From: Icerya purchasi
Taxonomy: Eukaryota > Arthropoda > Insecta > Hemiptera > Monophlebidae
Direction: 5' to 3'
Assembly (NCBI GenBank): GCA_039619475.1
Contig: CM077115.1
Span: 151,317,774-151,381,773 of the forward strand
Length of the DNA: 64,000 bases
Below, piece after piece: positions 27,372 through 34,257 of the stretch; position 1 is the first letter of the stretch, and the number at the start of each line of letters is the position of its first letter. The position numbers and the translations under genes were made by a program. The notes below the pieces were generated by a model that saw only the letters and a list, made by a program, of their open reading frames with translations, had not been told where the DNA came from and searched no databases.

Positions 27372-30300
27372 TTTATTATTTTTATTATTGTTATTATATA
27401 ATTAGACGTGGAACGCCAAATCTTGGAGTAGTGATCCGAAGTTGTTCAAGTTGCAAGTTTGAATTTTTTCAATTAACTTTTATATAGTTCATTTATTGAT
27501 TACGAAGTCAGAAGCTACAATCTCAGGTTTTTTATGTTGGTTCTTTTTTTTTTTTTTCGGGGGGGGGGGGTCGTCTACAAGAGCATTGGCCCAAGAACAG
27601 AGGAAAAAAGACGACGAAACTTAGATCTTTACACAATCAGAGATAGTCAACAAAAAGGAATCAAGAGCCTGAACAACAGAAGGAGAAGGAAGGGAGAGAA
27701 TGAACGAAGCACTGTATGGAGTGGGAATATGTAAAAGGGAGGAGTAGAAAGCAGCTTGATCGGTTACAAGAGATGCACACTCGAACATTACGTGATCGGG
27801 ATCACACACAAATTGCATATTGGAGTGGTGCAATGGACAAAAAGGAGATGGCGCAAGAGAGAAACGGAAAAACGAAGAAGGAAGCAAACTAAAGCGAAGG
27901 CGACAAATCGCAGAGATGTTGGAGCGACGCATGGAAGGAAAGTCAAGAAACCAGGGGAAACGAGGAAAGGAAGGCTGAATAGATAAGAAAAAGGAATCCG
28001 GGTTGGAGAAAGAGGAGACGTAAGAGTCAAACCATAGATTGGAATGAGCAGCGGAAGACAGAAGGGTAATATTGGAAGAAGAGAAAACAGGAAGAAACCT
28101 ACCGGAAGAGGAAGATAACCGAGCGAATGAATCAGCTAACTCATCCAGCACTATCAATTTTTTTCATACGTAATCACATTATCATTAATTGATTTAACCT
28201 GCTGTTGATGGAATTTCTTCTATTTTTTCCTATTCTTTAATACTAATTTTACAGAATCGTCTTCCTTCTTTCTGTTCAATTTTCAATCAGCTGGGACAGT
28301 CATTTTTGGTGGTCTGCCGGTCTTGGCGTTCTCTATAATTTTTCGGCTGATTTTCTGTTGGTTCCTGGTTCTATATAAGAATTAAAAAATCATACTCTTC
28401 TTATCTTAGATTTCGATATTTACATTTCTTTCTTTCAGAACAATCGATATTGTTCTTCTTCCGATTCCTGATTTCTTTTCGGGTTTCCTCGCTTCATCCT
28501 TCTGTCATTGTTTCGCTACTTTTCTTTAATTTTTTCCTTAGCTTCCTCCCTCTATTGTCCCCTTTGTCTGTGATTCTCTGATCGGTTTTTTAAAACTTTT
28601 CCTCTTTTTATTTTAATATTCCGTATTCTCATCCGCTACAACACGAGCTTCCTACTCCTTATTGCGACTACTTATATTGTACCCCCGTCTTTACTTTTCT
28701 ATTGTCTATCGTTCCAGCTATCGGTTATTTTATATTTAAAATTTAACTAATTGATGTCTCTACTTCCTTTTTACTGTTCTCGATTTTGGTCGATAAGAAA
28801 CTAAAACTTGTTAACACTCGCATATAACTCGCATAAAAGCAACATCATCAATAATAAAATTTTCCTATTCTATTTAAATTGCGATTTTTTTCATCTATCC
28901 GGTCCGGTTAACATTAATAGCTCGCTTTTGATCCTTTAGCCATAATTGCAGTTACAAATGACGCTGATATTTTTCAGATAGTTTTCATCTTACAACTTTG
29001 ATAATTTTTATAAATATGATTTTTATGCCCTTTTTCTATTTAATTATCTTTCCTTCTACTTCTTTTTTTCGACGCGTCCTAGATTTTACGTGCTGTTTTT
29101 ATATTTTAAAATGCATCATTATTGTCACCATATTGAACACGTTCATTCTTCCAAAAGTCACTCTGTCAGCGCATCGGGAATAAAGTTAAGCGGTTAATGA
29201 CAAAAAAAAAAAACCTTCGTGAACATGTAAATTGTGATGAAAGCTGGTCAAGTAAACTACATGCGGAAGATAGATATTTCTTTGCTCAATATTTCTCAAT
29301 AGTTATTTAGTGAAGATTAGCTATTCTCTCTTCCCGCTAACGTTAAATCTCTTCCACTTCCTGTAATACGTAATGAGTTTAATCAAAAACTCTATCCTCA
29401 CTCTTTCCAGCTCACAACACGATTTTTGCGGATGGCTCAAAATCTGCTTTAGGTGTCGGAGCTGCTTTTATTCTTCCTGATCTCAACTATTCTGAGTCGT
29501 TTCAACTCCCTTTCTTTTCTTCTATCTTTTTGGCCGAATCCATGGCTATTTTACGTGCTATCCTTTTTATATCCTCAACATTCAATTTATTGAAATTCCT
29601 CGTATGCTCTGACCCGAAAAGCGTTTTATTAGTCATCTCGTCTCCCTTCCCTAAACCCTCGTCAGATCTGCACCTTATATGCTGTATATGTACTTTTTAG
29701 CTTATTAACCCAGATACTGGTTCGATGCATACACTTTTTCAAAACTTCTTCTTCCGCAATGTCCTCTTACCTCTCTCTAGTATATGTATAGCGTTCTTCA
29801 CTTTTAATTTATATTACAGGTTCATGATTCACTATACAAATATCTAATCCCGAGGGAATCTCTCTCTTTTTTTTTTTTTCTTTTTCAAATCTTTCAAATT
29901 TTTTGTTAATATAAGAATATTTAATTCGCACGCATTCCTTCTCTTATTTCGGCATCATACTTAATAGTACCTTACCCTTTCGCTAGCATATCAGTTATCT
30001 GTGCATGCCCGCTCTCAAAATGCTTAATTTACTAAAAGCTCTTTCGCCCCGTAAATGGGGCGGTGATCCGTATATTTTACTCATGTTATATAGATCGACG
30101 ATCCTTTCCAAATTTGATTACGGTGCATTCCTGCACGATAGTGCTCCCAAACAATTTCTTCGTAAACTTGATCGCATCCAAAACTCATGTCTTCGTCTCT
30201 GTATCGGGTTGCCCTCCTTTTCCTCTATTTTTCTTGCTGAATCCATGGCTATCTTGCATGCAGTCCTTTTTAACCCCCCGCCCCCGACAAACAACATCTC

Positions 30301-33300
30301 TAGTTTCCTCCTATCCTCGGACTACTCGAAAAGTGTTTTATTGGCTATCTCCTTTCCTTTTCCTACTCATGTCACTAATGATCCGATTATTCTCCAAATT
30401 CGCTCCTTAATTTCTAATTTATTTGCATCCCGTTCTATCGTAATCGATCTACTATGGATTCCCGGTCATTGCGGCACTCCTCGCAATCAGTTGGTTTGTC
30501 TCGCTGGCATGTTTGATGGCGAATCTATTCGTTAGTAGATTTCCTGCTCAAACTCTCTACTGTCTCTCTTATCGTTCCCATCAAGATTTCTGGATCGAAT
30601 TCTATCCTTCACTCTTTACCAATCCTCGATATTTTTACCTTTCTGTACAGCCCTTTCCTTCTTCTAATCGCGTTACATACATCATAAATATTAAATATTT
30701 ATTCTCAACCTAAAAGCACGTTTCATGTAAAAAAAAAAAAGAAGTAAATATTACAGCGTTGTTCAAAAGTTCGTTATCGTTATAGAAAAATATTGTTCCA
30801 ACCTCATGTAAATGTACTCTCGCCGACTAAGAAAAAAAATTTCAATTCTTAAAATTGTAAGCAATTTATTTTATTGGATATTAGCTTTTGAGGATTACAG
30901 AGTTTTCATTCACCGCATAATAATCCACATATACCATATCTTAAACTTTATTAATGTAAGAAGAAACAGTGATAGAGCTTTACTCGAGCGGATGTATATA
31001 GCAGTGCAAAGCTTTGTGTTGTGATAAAGGTGAACAATTAGAGCACAGTGTGTAAATGAACATCTTCATAACTATTAGGATTTTGTATTGGTCAATTCGT
31101 TCTATCCACTAAGCGACATCGGAATAATTGTAAAAAAAAAAAAACTATTAGCAATAGTTGCATTCATTTTAGGAAAATACTTGACTACCACCTGGATGAT
31201 TTTAATAGGGGATACGCTTTCAGTAAATACTTATTAATTATATAGCAAGCAACGTTCACGCTTGCATCACTTCATTCTATATTCAAAAAAAGGAATAATA
31301 TCTTCGGTATAAATAAATTTATATACCGGAGCCACAGGCTATATGCTTGTCTAGTTTCGTCATGTTCATCTGAATATCAGAAAATTTCATATTACGCAAA
31401 ATCATTGTTTGCAGAATAGTATCGAATTTTTCACTTTCGGTAATATCTTAAAATCACATAAATTCTAAACCTCACTCAGTTAAGTTTACTTAAACGTACA
31501 GTTAACTTTACTTAAACGTATAGTTTACTTCACTTGAACGTACAGTTAACTTTACTTAAATGTACATTTAACTTTTTTGCTGAGTGTTTAGCTAGCGATC
31601 ACTGCACAAAAAATCAGCGAATATGAGCATCCTTTCAATTGAAATATAAAATACATAAACATATATGGATAATAAAGTGTGCCTTGACTATAGTTACACT
31701 ATTATAGCTGTTCTTAACATTATTGAAGAAACGGGCATAGCTGAAACACCCATTTTTTTGTAGTTGAGACGTTGGAAAACAAGAGAAAAACTAAAAGGTG
31801 AGGTGATTGTCGGAGAAAATGTTTATGAAATAGCCGTGAAGTAGAAGAGGTGAAAATAAAAAAAATAAGTTAGTTGAAGCGTCTATACGAGGAGTTCTTG
31901 AATTCTGTCTGTGATGTGTGTGGAGTGATTGCTATTAAAGTTTATAGCATTGAGAAAGGTTTGATTCCGCAGTTAACAGTGGGTTCTCGTTTACCCATCA
32001 GTGTTGAAGATCTGCATGAACGTGATCCAATCACTAACTGCTTAATGTCATCTCTGAGATTGCAGTTTCTGAAAATTGCAGTTACTTCATGGTGCTAAGA
32101 AATCGGTCGAACAAACGATAAATGTTCAATGTAAATGAGACTGTTAGTAATCTGTGTCGTTCGCTACTAAATGATTTGGCAGTTAATGTACGGTTGAGGA
32201 ACACGTAATTTACAAGTCTGCTTCCTGCAGGAGTTACACTCGTAGATTTCTCATTAAGGACTGATTTACTTCGTTTTACAAGATTTATAACGTTACTATC
32301 GATGAAGAATTTTAAAGGAACGTTATGCAGTACAGAGTGTGCGGGATGAAACGGAATGTACGACAGGGGCTGTGCTTCATGATCACATCTTGAGTTGGAG
32401 TTGATGGTGAACGCGCTACATATAATTCTCCCGAAAATGGCTCTGGATGAAACTGGAGGACGAATCGTTTTCGCTTGAGGAGTTCATAGAAGAATTATCC
32501 TTTTCAGTTATTTATTACGGATAGCCATGTTCATTCAAAGGTCGCGGACACCGTTCGTGATGGTCTGTAACGAATTGTGTCGAAGCAATCGCAGAGAAGT
32601 AGAGTGCTGAAAAAAATATTACATATTCTGTTTCGGAGATTATACAAGTCAACGACGGATTTCAAAATAAACAGGGGGATCATGGTGTTAAAAGAAAGCA
32701 AAAGTTAGATGCTAATTTTAAGGGGTCTGCGGATAAAATTCTCGATACAGAGAACACTAAATTTGGTCTAGTGTTGATGTGTCAGTTAAGTAATTTTGTT
32801 ATATTTTCTAACGCTCAGTTTTTTGACTATTTTAAGTATTTTAAGAAAAGTATATCGTTTGGCAGAGATTACGGTTAAAAAATTAGTTATTCGATGTCGA
32901 ATACCTTCTGAAAGTGCATCTTTCCACTGAACCTGCGTTTTTATTTTCTATACTAGATTTGGGAATAAGTTTACCGATGAAAAAATAGAAATAATTTTAA
33001 AAAATTAAATTTTAATTCTGTAGTCCATTCCGGATCGACGAATGGGATGGGGTTTAAGCCATAACGGTAAAACGTACCTGGGTCACATTATGAGAGGACC
33101 GAAGTATTTTGCGGACAATAGATTTTTGGAGATGGTTTGACTGTTCGCCTATATTTTCCGGGCCGTCGTGTCAAGAAATGACATAGCCGTGTTGATCGCT
33201 AACTTTTGAGACGGAGACGGCGGATGAAGAAGCAGTATTAAAGTGCATAAGGAATCACAAGAAAATACTGACATACAAATGATATTAATGTCTGTAATTA

Positions 33301-33847
33301 TATGTAAATTATACTTTTGTATTGAAATACAACAAGAAAAATAACAATATTCCTGGTTTTTTTTTTTTAAATGAATTACAAACACGTTTTGAGAACTGTA
33401 ATGAGAATGAAGTTTTAGCCCTTCATGACACCTTCACTGATCTATAGTTGCGAGTGAAACAAAGTTACGAATTCGCAATTCTTATCCCCCCAAACATCAG
33501 CAAACAAAATTCTAGCACAACCTGCATTTAATATTCTGGTCTCTAATTATTACTGTGAATATTCTAATTTTATGTAAGTGGATAAAAACATAACTCTCTC
33601 TTTGATACTACTTATATATGTTCAGGTGATTTCGGATAAATTCGGATGAAATAATTTTGGAAAATGTCTGGGTATCTTACCTGATGCATTCGTCCGGAAA
33701 TGCGTCACAATCTATTATACATCGGTACCGTTGCCAAGTCATGAAACCCATCGGAGGAGTCAATGCTAATCCGTTATTTAATGAATTAATATCATCGCAG
33801 TGGAGTAACAAGAACAGCACCGTCGTTAAAGCTAACAGCGACGACAT
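3980..33847 (-). CDS. Alpha-N-acetylgalactosaminidase-like GH27 glycosidase, five exons, C-terminus outside window
   Basis: Joined coding exons are 33847-33681, 18717-18543, 4691-4517, 4419-4325 and 4141-3980, giving 774 nt and 258 residues with consistent phases and GT/AG introns. Family knowledge: GH27 enzymes remove terminal alpha-galactose or alpha-GalNAc in the lysosome or outside the cell. Seen: a hydrophobic signal peptide (about residues 1-22), the [13 protein letters not shown] entry motif (26-38), DDCW (83-86), KLDGC with nucleophile Asp161, and [10 protein letters not shown] with acid/base Asp222. Residues Ser193 and Ala196 in CSWPAY are the pair found in alpha-N-acetylgalactosaminidases rather than the Glu/Leu of alpha-galactosidases. 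No lesion is visible. About 150-190 C-terminal residues are missing and no matching exon was found at 1-3979, so they should lie beyond the left edge. Introns 1 and 2 are packed with transposons. Insect GH27 naming is loose, so strict alpha-galactosidase activity is not excluded. Confidence 0.93.
4325..4419 (-). CDS. GH27 gene, fourth coding exon with specificity loop
   Basis: The 95-nt exon runs from acceptor ctcag to donor gtaatg and restores phase 0. It encodes [18 protein letters not shown] followed by SCSWPAYQ. The Ser and Ala of CSWPAY shape the pocket for the 2-acetamido group in known alpha-GalNAc enzymes. Confidence 0.92.
4517..4691 (-). CDS. GH27 gene, third coding exon with catalytic nucleophile
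   Basis: The 175-nt exon follows acceptor tatag and ends before donor gttaac. It encodes residues 115-172 plus one base, with [11 protein letters not shown], the TCQGYPG cysteine segment and YVKLDGC. In GH27 the Asp of K-L/F-D-G-C is the nucleophile (Asp161 here). Confidence 0.93.
5314..5475. repeat. Perfect palindrome, 79-bp arms with 4-nt loop
   Basis: Arms 5314-5392 and 5397-5475 are exact reverse complements, checked base by base at both ends and in the middle. The loop is TTTT. The arms contain GTCCGACCGGTTTCG. Such symmetry is rarely stable, so it is either young, an expressed hairpin source, or an assembly artefact. Confidence 0.92.
6010..6165 (-). mobile_element. tRNA-SINE family A, copy with internal deletion
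   Basis: On the minus strand a tRNA-like head reads GCTTAGTAGCTAGAGCGCTT, followed by a B-box-like GGTTCGATACC. The body and tail (TTTGTATATCGATAAATTAA) match the other two copies, but the GGCAATGGC block is missing. The copy sits inside the inverted-repeat element at 4946-6745. Confidence 0.7.
6172..6228. repeat. Mixed (TA)n/(CA)n microsatellite
   Basis: TA steps, then ACACACAC, then TA again, adjoining the head of the SINE copy. Confidence 0.85.
6746..7984. other. Non-coding, short hairpin and microsatellite
   Basis: Contains a (TA)n tract at 7484-7515 and a short inverted repeat at about 7651-7678 (AGGATTCCGT...ACGGAATCCT). The sequence from about 7690 leads into the tandem array. No gene recognised. 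Confidence 0.5.
7985..9265. repeat. Tandem array, about 4.5 copies of a 286-297-bp unit
   Basis: A landmark block (GGCGCCAAAAGCTCGAAATT and variants) recurs at about 8172, 8469, 8755 and 9042, giving spacings of 297, 286 and 287 bp. Each unit also repeats AAAGTTCAAAAAAGCGCGAAAA, a C-rich block followed by TAGCGCCG-like sequence, and TATTTCTCTAGTTTTGAAC. Units differ at many positions, so the array is old. The C- and G-bearing blocks set it apart from its AT-rich surroundings. No coding role is apparent; the frames inside it are by-products. Confidence 0.9.
9266..10013. other. No recognisable feature
   Basis: AT-rich spacer between the tandem array and the Helitron relic. Confidence 0.5.
10014..13600 (+). 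pseudogene. Decayed autonomous Helitron, Rep/helicase polyprotein N-terminal half
   Basis: Helitrons encode a HUH replication initiator fused to a helicase. With several frameshifts and stops, the plus strand reads through the family's landmarks in order. First come Arg/Glu/Ala-rich SAERKR and RAEARALE-type repeats (10321-10760). Next are [10 protein letters not shown], and [20 protein letters not shown] near 11200. Then [17 protein letters not shown] and [13 protein letters not shown] (11490-11620), [20 protein letters not shown] (11650-11710), [19 protein letters not shown] and [18 protein letters not shown] (11800-11945). The Rep motif LHAHILLWL has its H-x-H at 12182-12190. Later blocks are [46 protein letters not shown] and [11 protein letters not shown] (to about 13120). 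The tract is distinctly richer in C+G than its surroundings. The helicase half was not found. It lies within GH27 intron 2. Confidence 0.9.
13601..15088. other. Mostly unassigned; one LINE scrap inside
   Basis: The first 150 bp may be the decayed continuation of the Helitron frame. A C-run lies at about 14268-14277. Apart from the LINE scrap at 14018-14155, nothing was recognised. Confidence 0.4.
14018..14155 (+). pseudogene. LINE family 1 scrap, C-terminal Cys/His motif
   Basis: The frame reads [20 protein letters not shown] and continues with a [11 protein letters not shown] segment. This is the conserved C-terminal block (NHI-F-EC, then ...Y) seen in all copies of the window's main LINE family. 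Confidence 0.7.
15089..15611 (-). pseudogene. LINE 3' end of a second family, with poly(A)
   Basis: A T-run at 15089-15109 (poly(A) on the minus strand) is followed by a minus-strand frame of 94 codons. It is rich in Lys, Glu and Ile, with [20 protein letters not shown] and then a basic [20 protein letters not shown] tail. The position next to a poly(A) and the charged C-terminus suggest a 5'-truncated LINE. The clade is not recognised. There is an alternative: a processed host transcript. Confidence 0.45.
15612..16140. other. No recognisable feature
   Basis: AT-rich sequence up to the left flanking repeat of the Penelope-like element. Confidence 0.5.
16151..16898 (-). repeat. Penelope inverted arm (left)
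   Basis: Reverse complement of 17412-18152 with very few differences. It begins ACTGTATAATAAAACAAACT and ends ATCCATCCTTTATTGTTA. It carries the 3' half of the ORF plus the 3' UTR including the hammerhead-like motif. Confidence 0.93.
16924..17895 (+). CDS. Penelope-like reverse transcriptase C-terminal part with GIY-YIG endonuclease
   Basis: An uninterrupted 323-codon frame. The reading frame continues a few codons upstream (NLEEIY) to the inverted junction, so the ATG is internal and the protein is 5'-truncated. Residues 16-24 are YVDDTLLIF, the reverse transcriptase active-site motif. Residues 219-221 are GIY and 232-234 YIG, with two cysteines between them (INCTDC), then [13 protein letters not shown] later AENYY holds the expected catalytic Glu (residue 295). 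The Cys/Cys plus His/His arrangement around GIY-YIG is a mark of Penelope elements. Most of the reverse transcriptase is missing, so this copy cannot be autonomous. The intact frame suggests a fairly recent insertion. Confidence 0.92.
   Translation: MENIIQKYNIKSYIRYVDDTLLIFDENNSNTENDILNDLNNIHKNIHYTMEKEENNKINFLDITIIKSNDKLTYNIYRKQTTTDNIIHKTSNHPNQHKYAYFMTAINRSLTTPMNINKKQIEINILKTLARNNGYDEQIIDKLIQKIKSKSKYIQKLRVNNATNNKGWITFTFINNNIYKLTNLFKKQGLNVAFETKNNLRYKINPLNLKNNNIYENSGIYKINCTDCEKSYIGQTGRKINCRYKEHIKAFNNNEIEKSTYAEHLIKNKHKPNSIENTVTILATYHKGNNMNIAENYYINKYKNNILNDQTPNNNNPLFNIKI
17412..18152 (+). repeat. Penelope inverted arm (right)
   Basis: Partner of the left arm, 741 against 748 bp. The sense copy runs about 30 bp further (to 18182) before the flanking repeat, so the inverted copy is slightly shorter at this end. 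Confidence 0.93.
18048..18092 (+). ncRNA. Hammerhead-ribozyme-like motif in Penelope 3' region
   Basis: The order is TTAG, CTGATGA (18056-18062), U, GGG-loop-CCC, GAA (from 18075), AACGTT, U, CTAA. This can fold as a minimal hammerhead: stem I UUAG/CUAA, stem II GGG/CCC, and a loop-less stem III AAC/GUU with possible cleavage after the U. An extra U between the CUGAUGA core and stem II is unusual and weakens the call. An inverted copy lies in the left arm (about 16211-16256). Hammerheads are reported from Penelope-like elements in general. Confidence 0.5.
18543..18717 (-). CDS. GH27 gene, second coding exon
   Basis: This 175-nt exon is bounded by acceptor AG (18719-18718) and donor gtaagt (18542 downward). 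It encodes residues 56-114, including YLIIDDCW and the [12 protein letters not shown] segment typical of GH27. It ends in phase 0. It sits about 350 bp from the edge of a Penelope-like insertion and about 15 kb from exon 1. Confidence 0.93.
18718..19266. other. Intron 1 start of the GH27 gene, no other feature
   Basis: Contains the acceptor side of exon 2 and a short (TA)n tract near 19017-19034. No further coding or repeat feature recognised. Confidence 0.5.
19267..19480 (+). pseudogene. LINE reverse transcriptase fragment (late part)
   Basis: The frame includes [20 protein letters not shown] followed by [10 protein letters not shown]. This resembles the post-YADD segment of LINE reverse transcriptases (a short insertion, then V-NFKYLGVYI). 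The neighbour at 19495-19992 carries an earlier reverse transcriptase part on the opposite strand. Confidence 0.6.
19495..19992 (-). pseudogene. LINE reverse transcriptase fragment (early part), opposite orientation
   Basis: Minus-strand frames with shifts read TGPANVRM, then [21 protein letters not shown] sequence, then [20 protein letters not shown]...NYRPISL is the conserved fingers/palm region of non-LTR reverse transcriptases. Together with the plus-strand fragment next to it, this looks like one element broken and inverted. Confidence 0.7.
20340..21400 (+). pseudogene. Ty3/gypsy-type integrase, degenerate
   Basis: Broken plus-strand frames follow gypsy integrase order. A zinc-binding end reads [20 protein letters not shown] (about 20395-20450). 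A catalytic core has [14 protein letters not shown], then [14 protein letters not shown] (near 20680) and [11 protein letters not shown] with the Glu. The C-terminal part reads [20 protein letters not shown] and NQLW (near 21130-21200). Several stops make it non-functional. The other pol domains were not seen upstream. It is an old retroelement copy inside GH27 intron 1. Confidence 0.85.
21466..21650 (+). mobile_element. Possible 3' LTR of the gypsy relic
   Basis: A purine-rich stretch ending GGGAGATGATG precedes TGTCAGAGATATAT. This fits a polypurine tract followed by an LTR starting TGT. A 5' partner LTR was not found, so the end near 21650 is only a guess. Confidence 0.3.
21651..22070. other. 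No gene; short hairpin before a Helitron
   Basis: Contains an inverted repeat GCGAGCGAGGAA / TTCCTCGCTCG at about 22029-22060, with a 10-nt spacer. It sits just outside the Helitron derivative. Nothing else recognised. Confidence 0.5.
22300..22518 (+). pseudogene. Helitron polyprotein N-terminal remnant
   Basis: Shifted frames read [18 protein letters not shown] and later [20 protein letters not shown], the basic Arg/Gln/Glu-rich N-terminal region of Helitron Rep proteins. It joins directly to C-terminal helicase sequence. Confidence 0.6.
22519..22870 (+). pseudogene. Helitron (PIF1-like) helicase C-terminal remnant
   Basis: The frame reads [20 protein letters not shown] and LPFYFKRF, then [20 protein letters not shown] and LHVRE. 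These correspond to the last PIF1-type helicase motifs (LIPRI...LPF-FKR-QFPV--SFAMTINKAQGQ). Stops and substitutions make it inactive. Confidence 0.85.
23039..24776. other. No recognisable feature
   Basis: GH27 intron 1 sequence. It includes a C-run at about 24118-24132 and short AAT-type oligomers. No coding motif seen on either strand. Confidence 0.5.
24777..25520. mobile_element. Foldback element with arms of about 310-320 bp
   Basis: The left arm at about 24777-25097 and the right arm at about 25212-25520 are imperfect reverse complements. For example, AAGTTCAATATTAAGAATAT and GTCGACTTCGCCGACAAAAG each have their complement near the far end, and GAACAGTATCGAATTATTTA lies in both arms. 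The loop is about 115 bp. No transposase is present. It may be a foldback/MITE-type element or two opposed copies of one repeat. Confidence 0.8.
25835..25985 (-). mobile_element. tRNA-SINE family B whose tail matches the local LINE 3' end
   Basis: On the minus strand a tRNA-like head (GATCAGGTAGCCAGCTATCG and B box GGTTCGAATCCC at 25921-25932) is followed by about 50 bp of linker. A tail, GGGTTAATGTCCATAGTTGG then CGAGCCCAAAAATAATAAAT, follows it. The tail is nearly the same as the 3' ends of LINE family 1 copies at 62020, 46260, 46990 and 34270. SINEs that borrow a LINE's 3' end are mobilised by that LINE. Confidence 0.75.
25986..27540. other. No gene; ATT microsatellites
   Basis: Contains (ATT)n at about 26761-26792 and 27336-27390. 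No coding or transposon motif recognised otherwise. Confidence 0.5.
27336..27390. repeat. (ATT)n microsatellite
   Basis: About 18 TTA/ATT units with a few substitutions. TAA/TTA tracts in this window often mark LINE tails, but no LINE adjoins this one. Confidence 0.85.
27541..28157 (-). pseudogene. LINE family 1, 5'-truncated copy (C-terminal end plus poly(A))
   Basis: A T-run then G-run at about 27543-27570 marks the minus-strand 3' end. The frame to 28157 reads [20 protein letters not shown] (end of RNase H), a Ser/Phe/Pro-rich segment ending [20 protein letters not shown], and the terminal Cys/His block (CPLHHSN...[10 protein letters not shown]) in shifted frames. Confidence 0.8.
28158..29391. 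other. Pyrimidine-rich tract, no gene recognised
   Basis: The plus strand is strongly C/T-rich, like the sense strand of LINE family 1. The tract lies between a minus-strand and a plus-strand copy. It may be decayed LINE sequence, but no motif could be confirmed. Confidence 0.35.
29392..30720 (+). pseudogene. LINE family 1 copy, rearranged reverse transcriptase end and RNase H
   Basis: Three blocks occur. 29410-29690 gives [19 protein letters not shown] and [16 protein letters not shown] (RNase H start). 30005-30230 gives [20 protein letters not shown] and [14 protein letters not shown] (end of the reverse transcriptase region). The third is a fused RNase H with [16 protein letters not shown] and then [20 protein letters not shown]. 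The order and a deletion joining RLCIG directly to LPSFSSIF show rearrangement. About 450 bp at 30204-30662 is almost identical, in inverted orientation, to 34668-35107. Confidence 0.88.
30721..31869. other. No gene; short minisatellite inside
   Basis: AT-rich intron 1 sequence with a 4 x 22-bp minisatellite at 31485-31572. No coding feature recognised. Confidence 0.5.
31485..31572. repeat. 22-bp minisatellite, four units
   Basis: Unit TTTACTTAAACGTACAGTTA + AC, repeated exactly head to tail with 2-4 changes per unit. Confidence 0.92.
31870..32660 (+). pseudogene. Unidentified coding-like tract, frameshifted
   Basis: This stretch is richer in G than its flanks and reads as protein across shifting plus-strand frames. 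Examples are [55 protein letters not shown] and [19 protein letters not shown]. The CDVCG motif could be half of a zinc-binding site. I do not recognise the family. A decayed DNA transposon or viral-type gene is possible, as is a duplicated host exon. Confidence 0.35.
33030..33145 (+). pseudogene. Possible LINE C-terminal scrap
   Basis: The frame reads [19 protein letters not shown] and continues RFLEMV. The [10 protein letters not shown](3-5)-L--I/V block occurs near the C-terminus of RTE/Jockey-type reverse transcriptases. It is short, so the call is tentative. Confidence 0.45.
33146..33680. other. Intron 1 start of the GH27 gene, no other feature
   Basis: AT-rich sequence leading from the exon 1 donor. 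Nothing recognised. Confidence 0.5.
33681..33847 (-). CDS. GH27 gene, first coding exon
   Basis: The ATG at 33847-33845 starts a hydrophobic leader ([17 protein letters not shown]) followed by the GH27 N-terminal motif and the [16 protein letters not shown] segment with its paired cysteines. The exon has 167 nt and ends AG before a gtaag donor at 33680, leaving phase 2. The next exon supplies the third base to make Ser56. Confidence 0.92.
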
Positions 33848-33856
33848 ATTATTAAC
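33848..33856 (-). other. 5' UTR piece and probable splice acceptor of the GH27 gene
   Basis: On the minus strand, the sequence just before the ATG reads ttttcag then GTTAATAAT. The T-rich run ending in AG (33858-33857) looks like a 3' splice site. A non-coding leader exon and the promoter would therefore lie further upstream, at higher coordinates. It was not located. Confidence 0.5.
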
Positions 33857-34257
33857 CTGAAAATTTTGTTAGTAAACAATTTATGATATTTCAATTCAGA
33901 AATCAACGTTACAATAAAATATGATCAACCTGTAGCCAGAAAATTAAATCACATTTTTCTATTCTATAATCGATGCTGAAGCACCGTTTTTTTGTTGTTT
34001 TTTGTTTTTTGTTTTTTTTTTTTTAGATAATAAATAAATATAATCGATGCTTCAATGGTTAAGTATACTTATTATATAATGTGAAGTTTATAAATTAGTT
34101 CAGTACGTATCCACCGTCAGGTATTACATAGCGGCTCAAATCTATAAAATATTCCAGCATATCCATTTGATTCGATTATATAATACTGTCAATAGATTTT
34201 ATATACAAAAGTTGTTGATGTTGCTGATGAATATGCATCATCTCATTCGGTGGTGTA
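33857..34257. other. Upstream of GH27 exon 1; no promoter identified
   Basis: AT-rich with T-rich runs near 33987-34024. If the acceptor at 33857-33858 is used, this is a 5' UTR intron rather than promoter. Confidence 0.4.

Noticed and set aside
27756..27986. Arg/Lys-rich plus-strand frame resembling a basic nuclear protein
   Set aside because: It is the complement of the Ser/Phe/Leu-rich LINE family 1 C-terminus. The same artefact occurs at 34399 and 62307.
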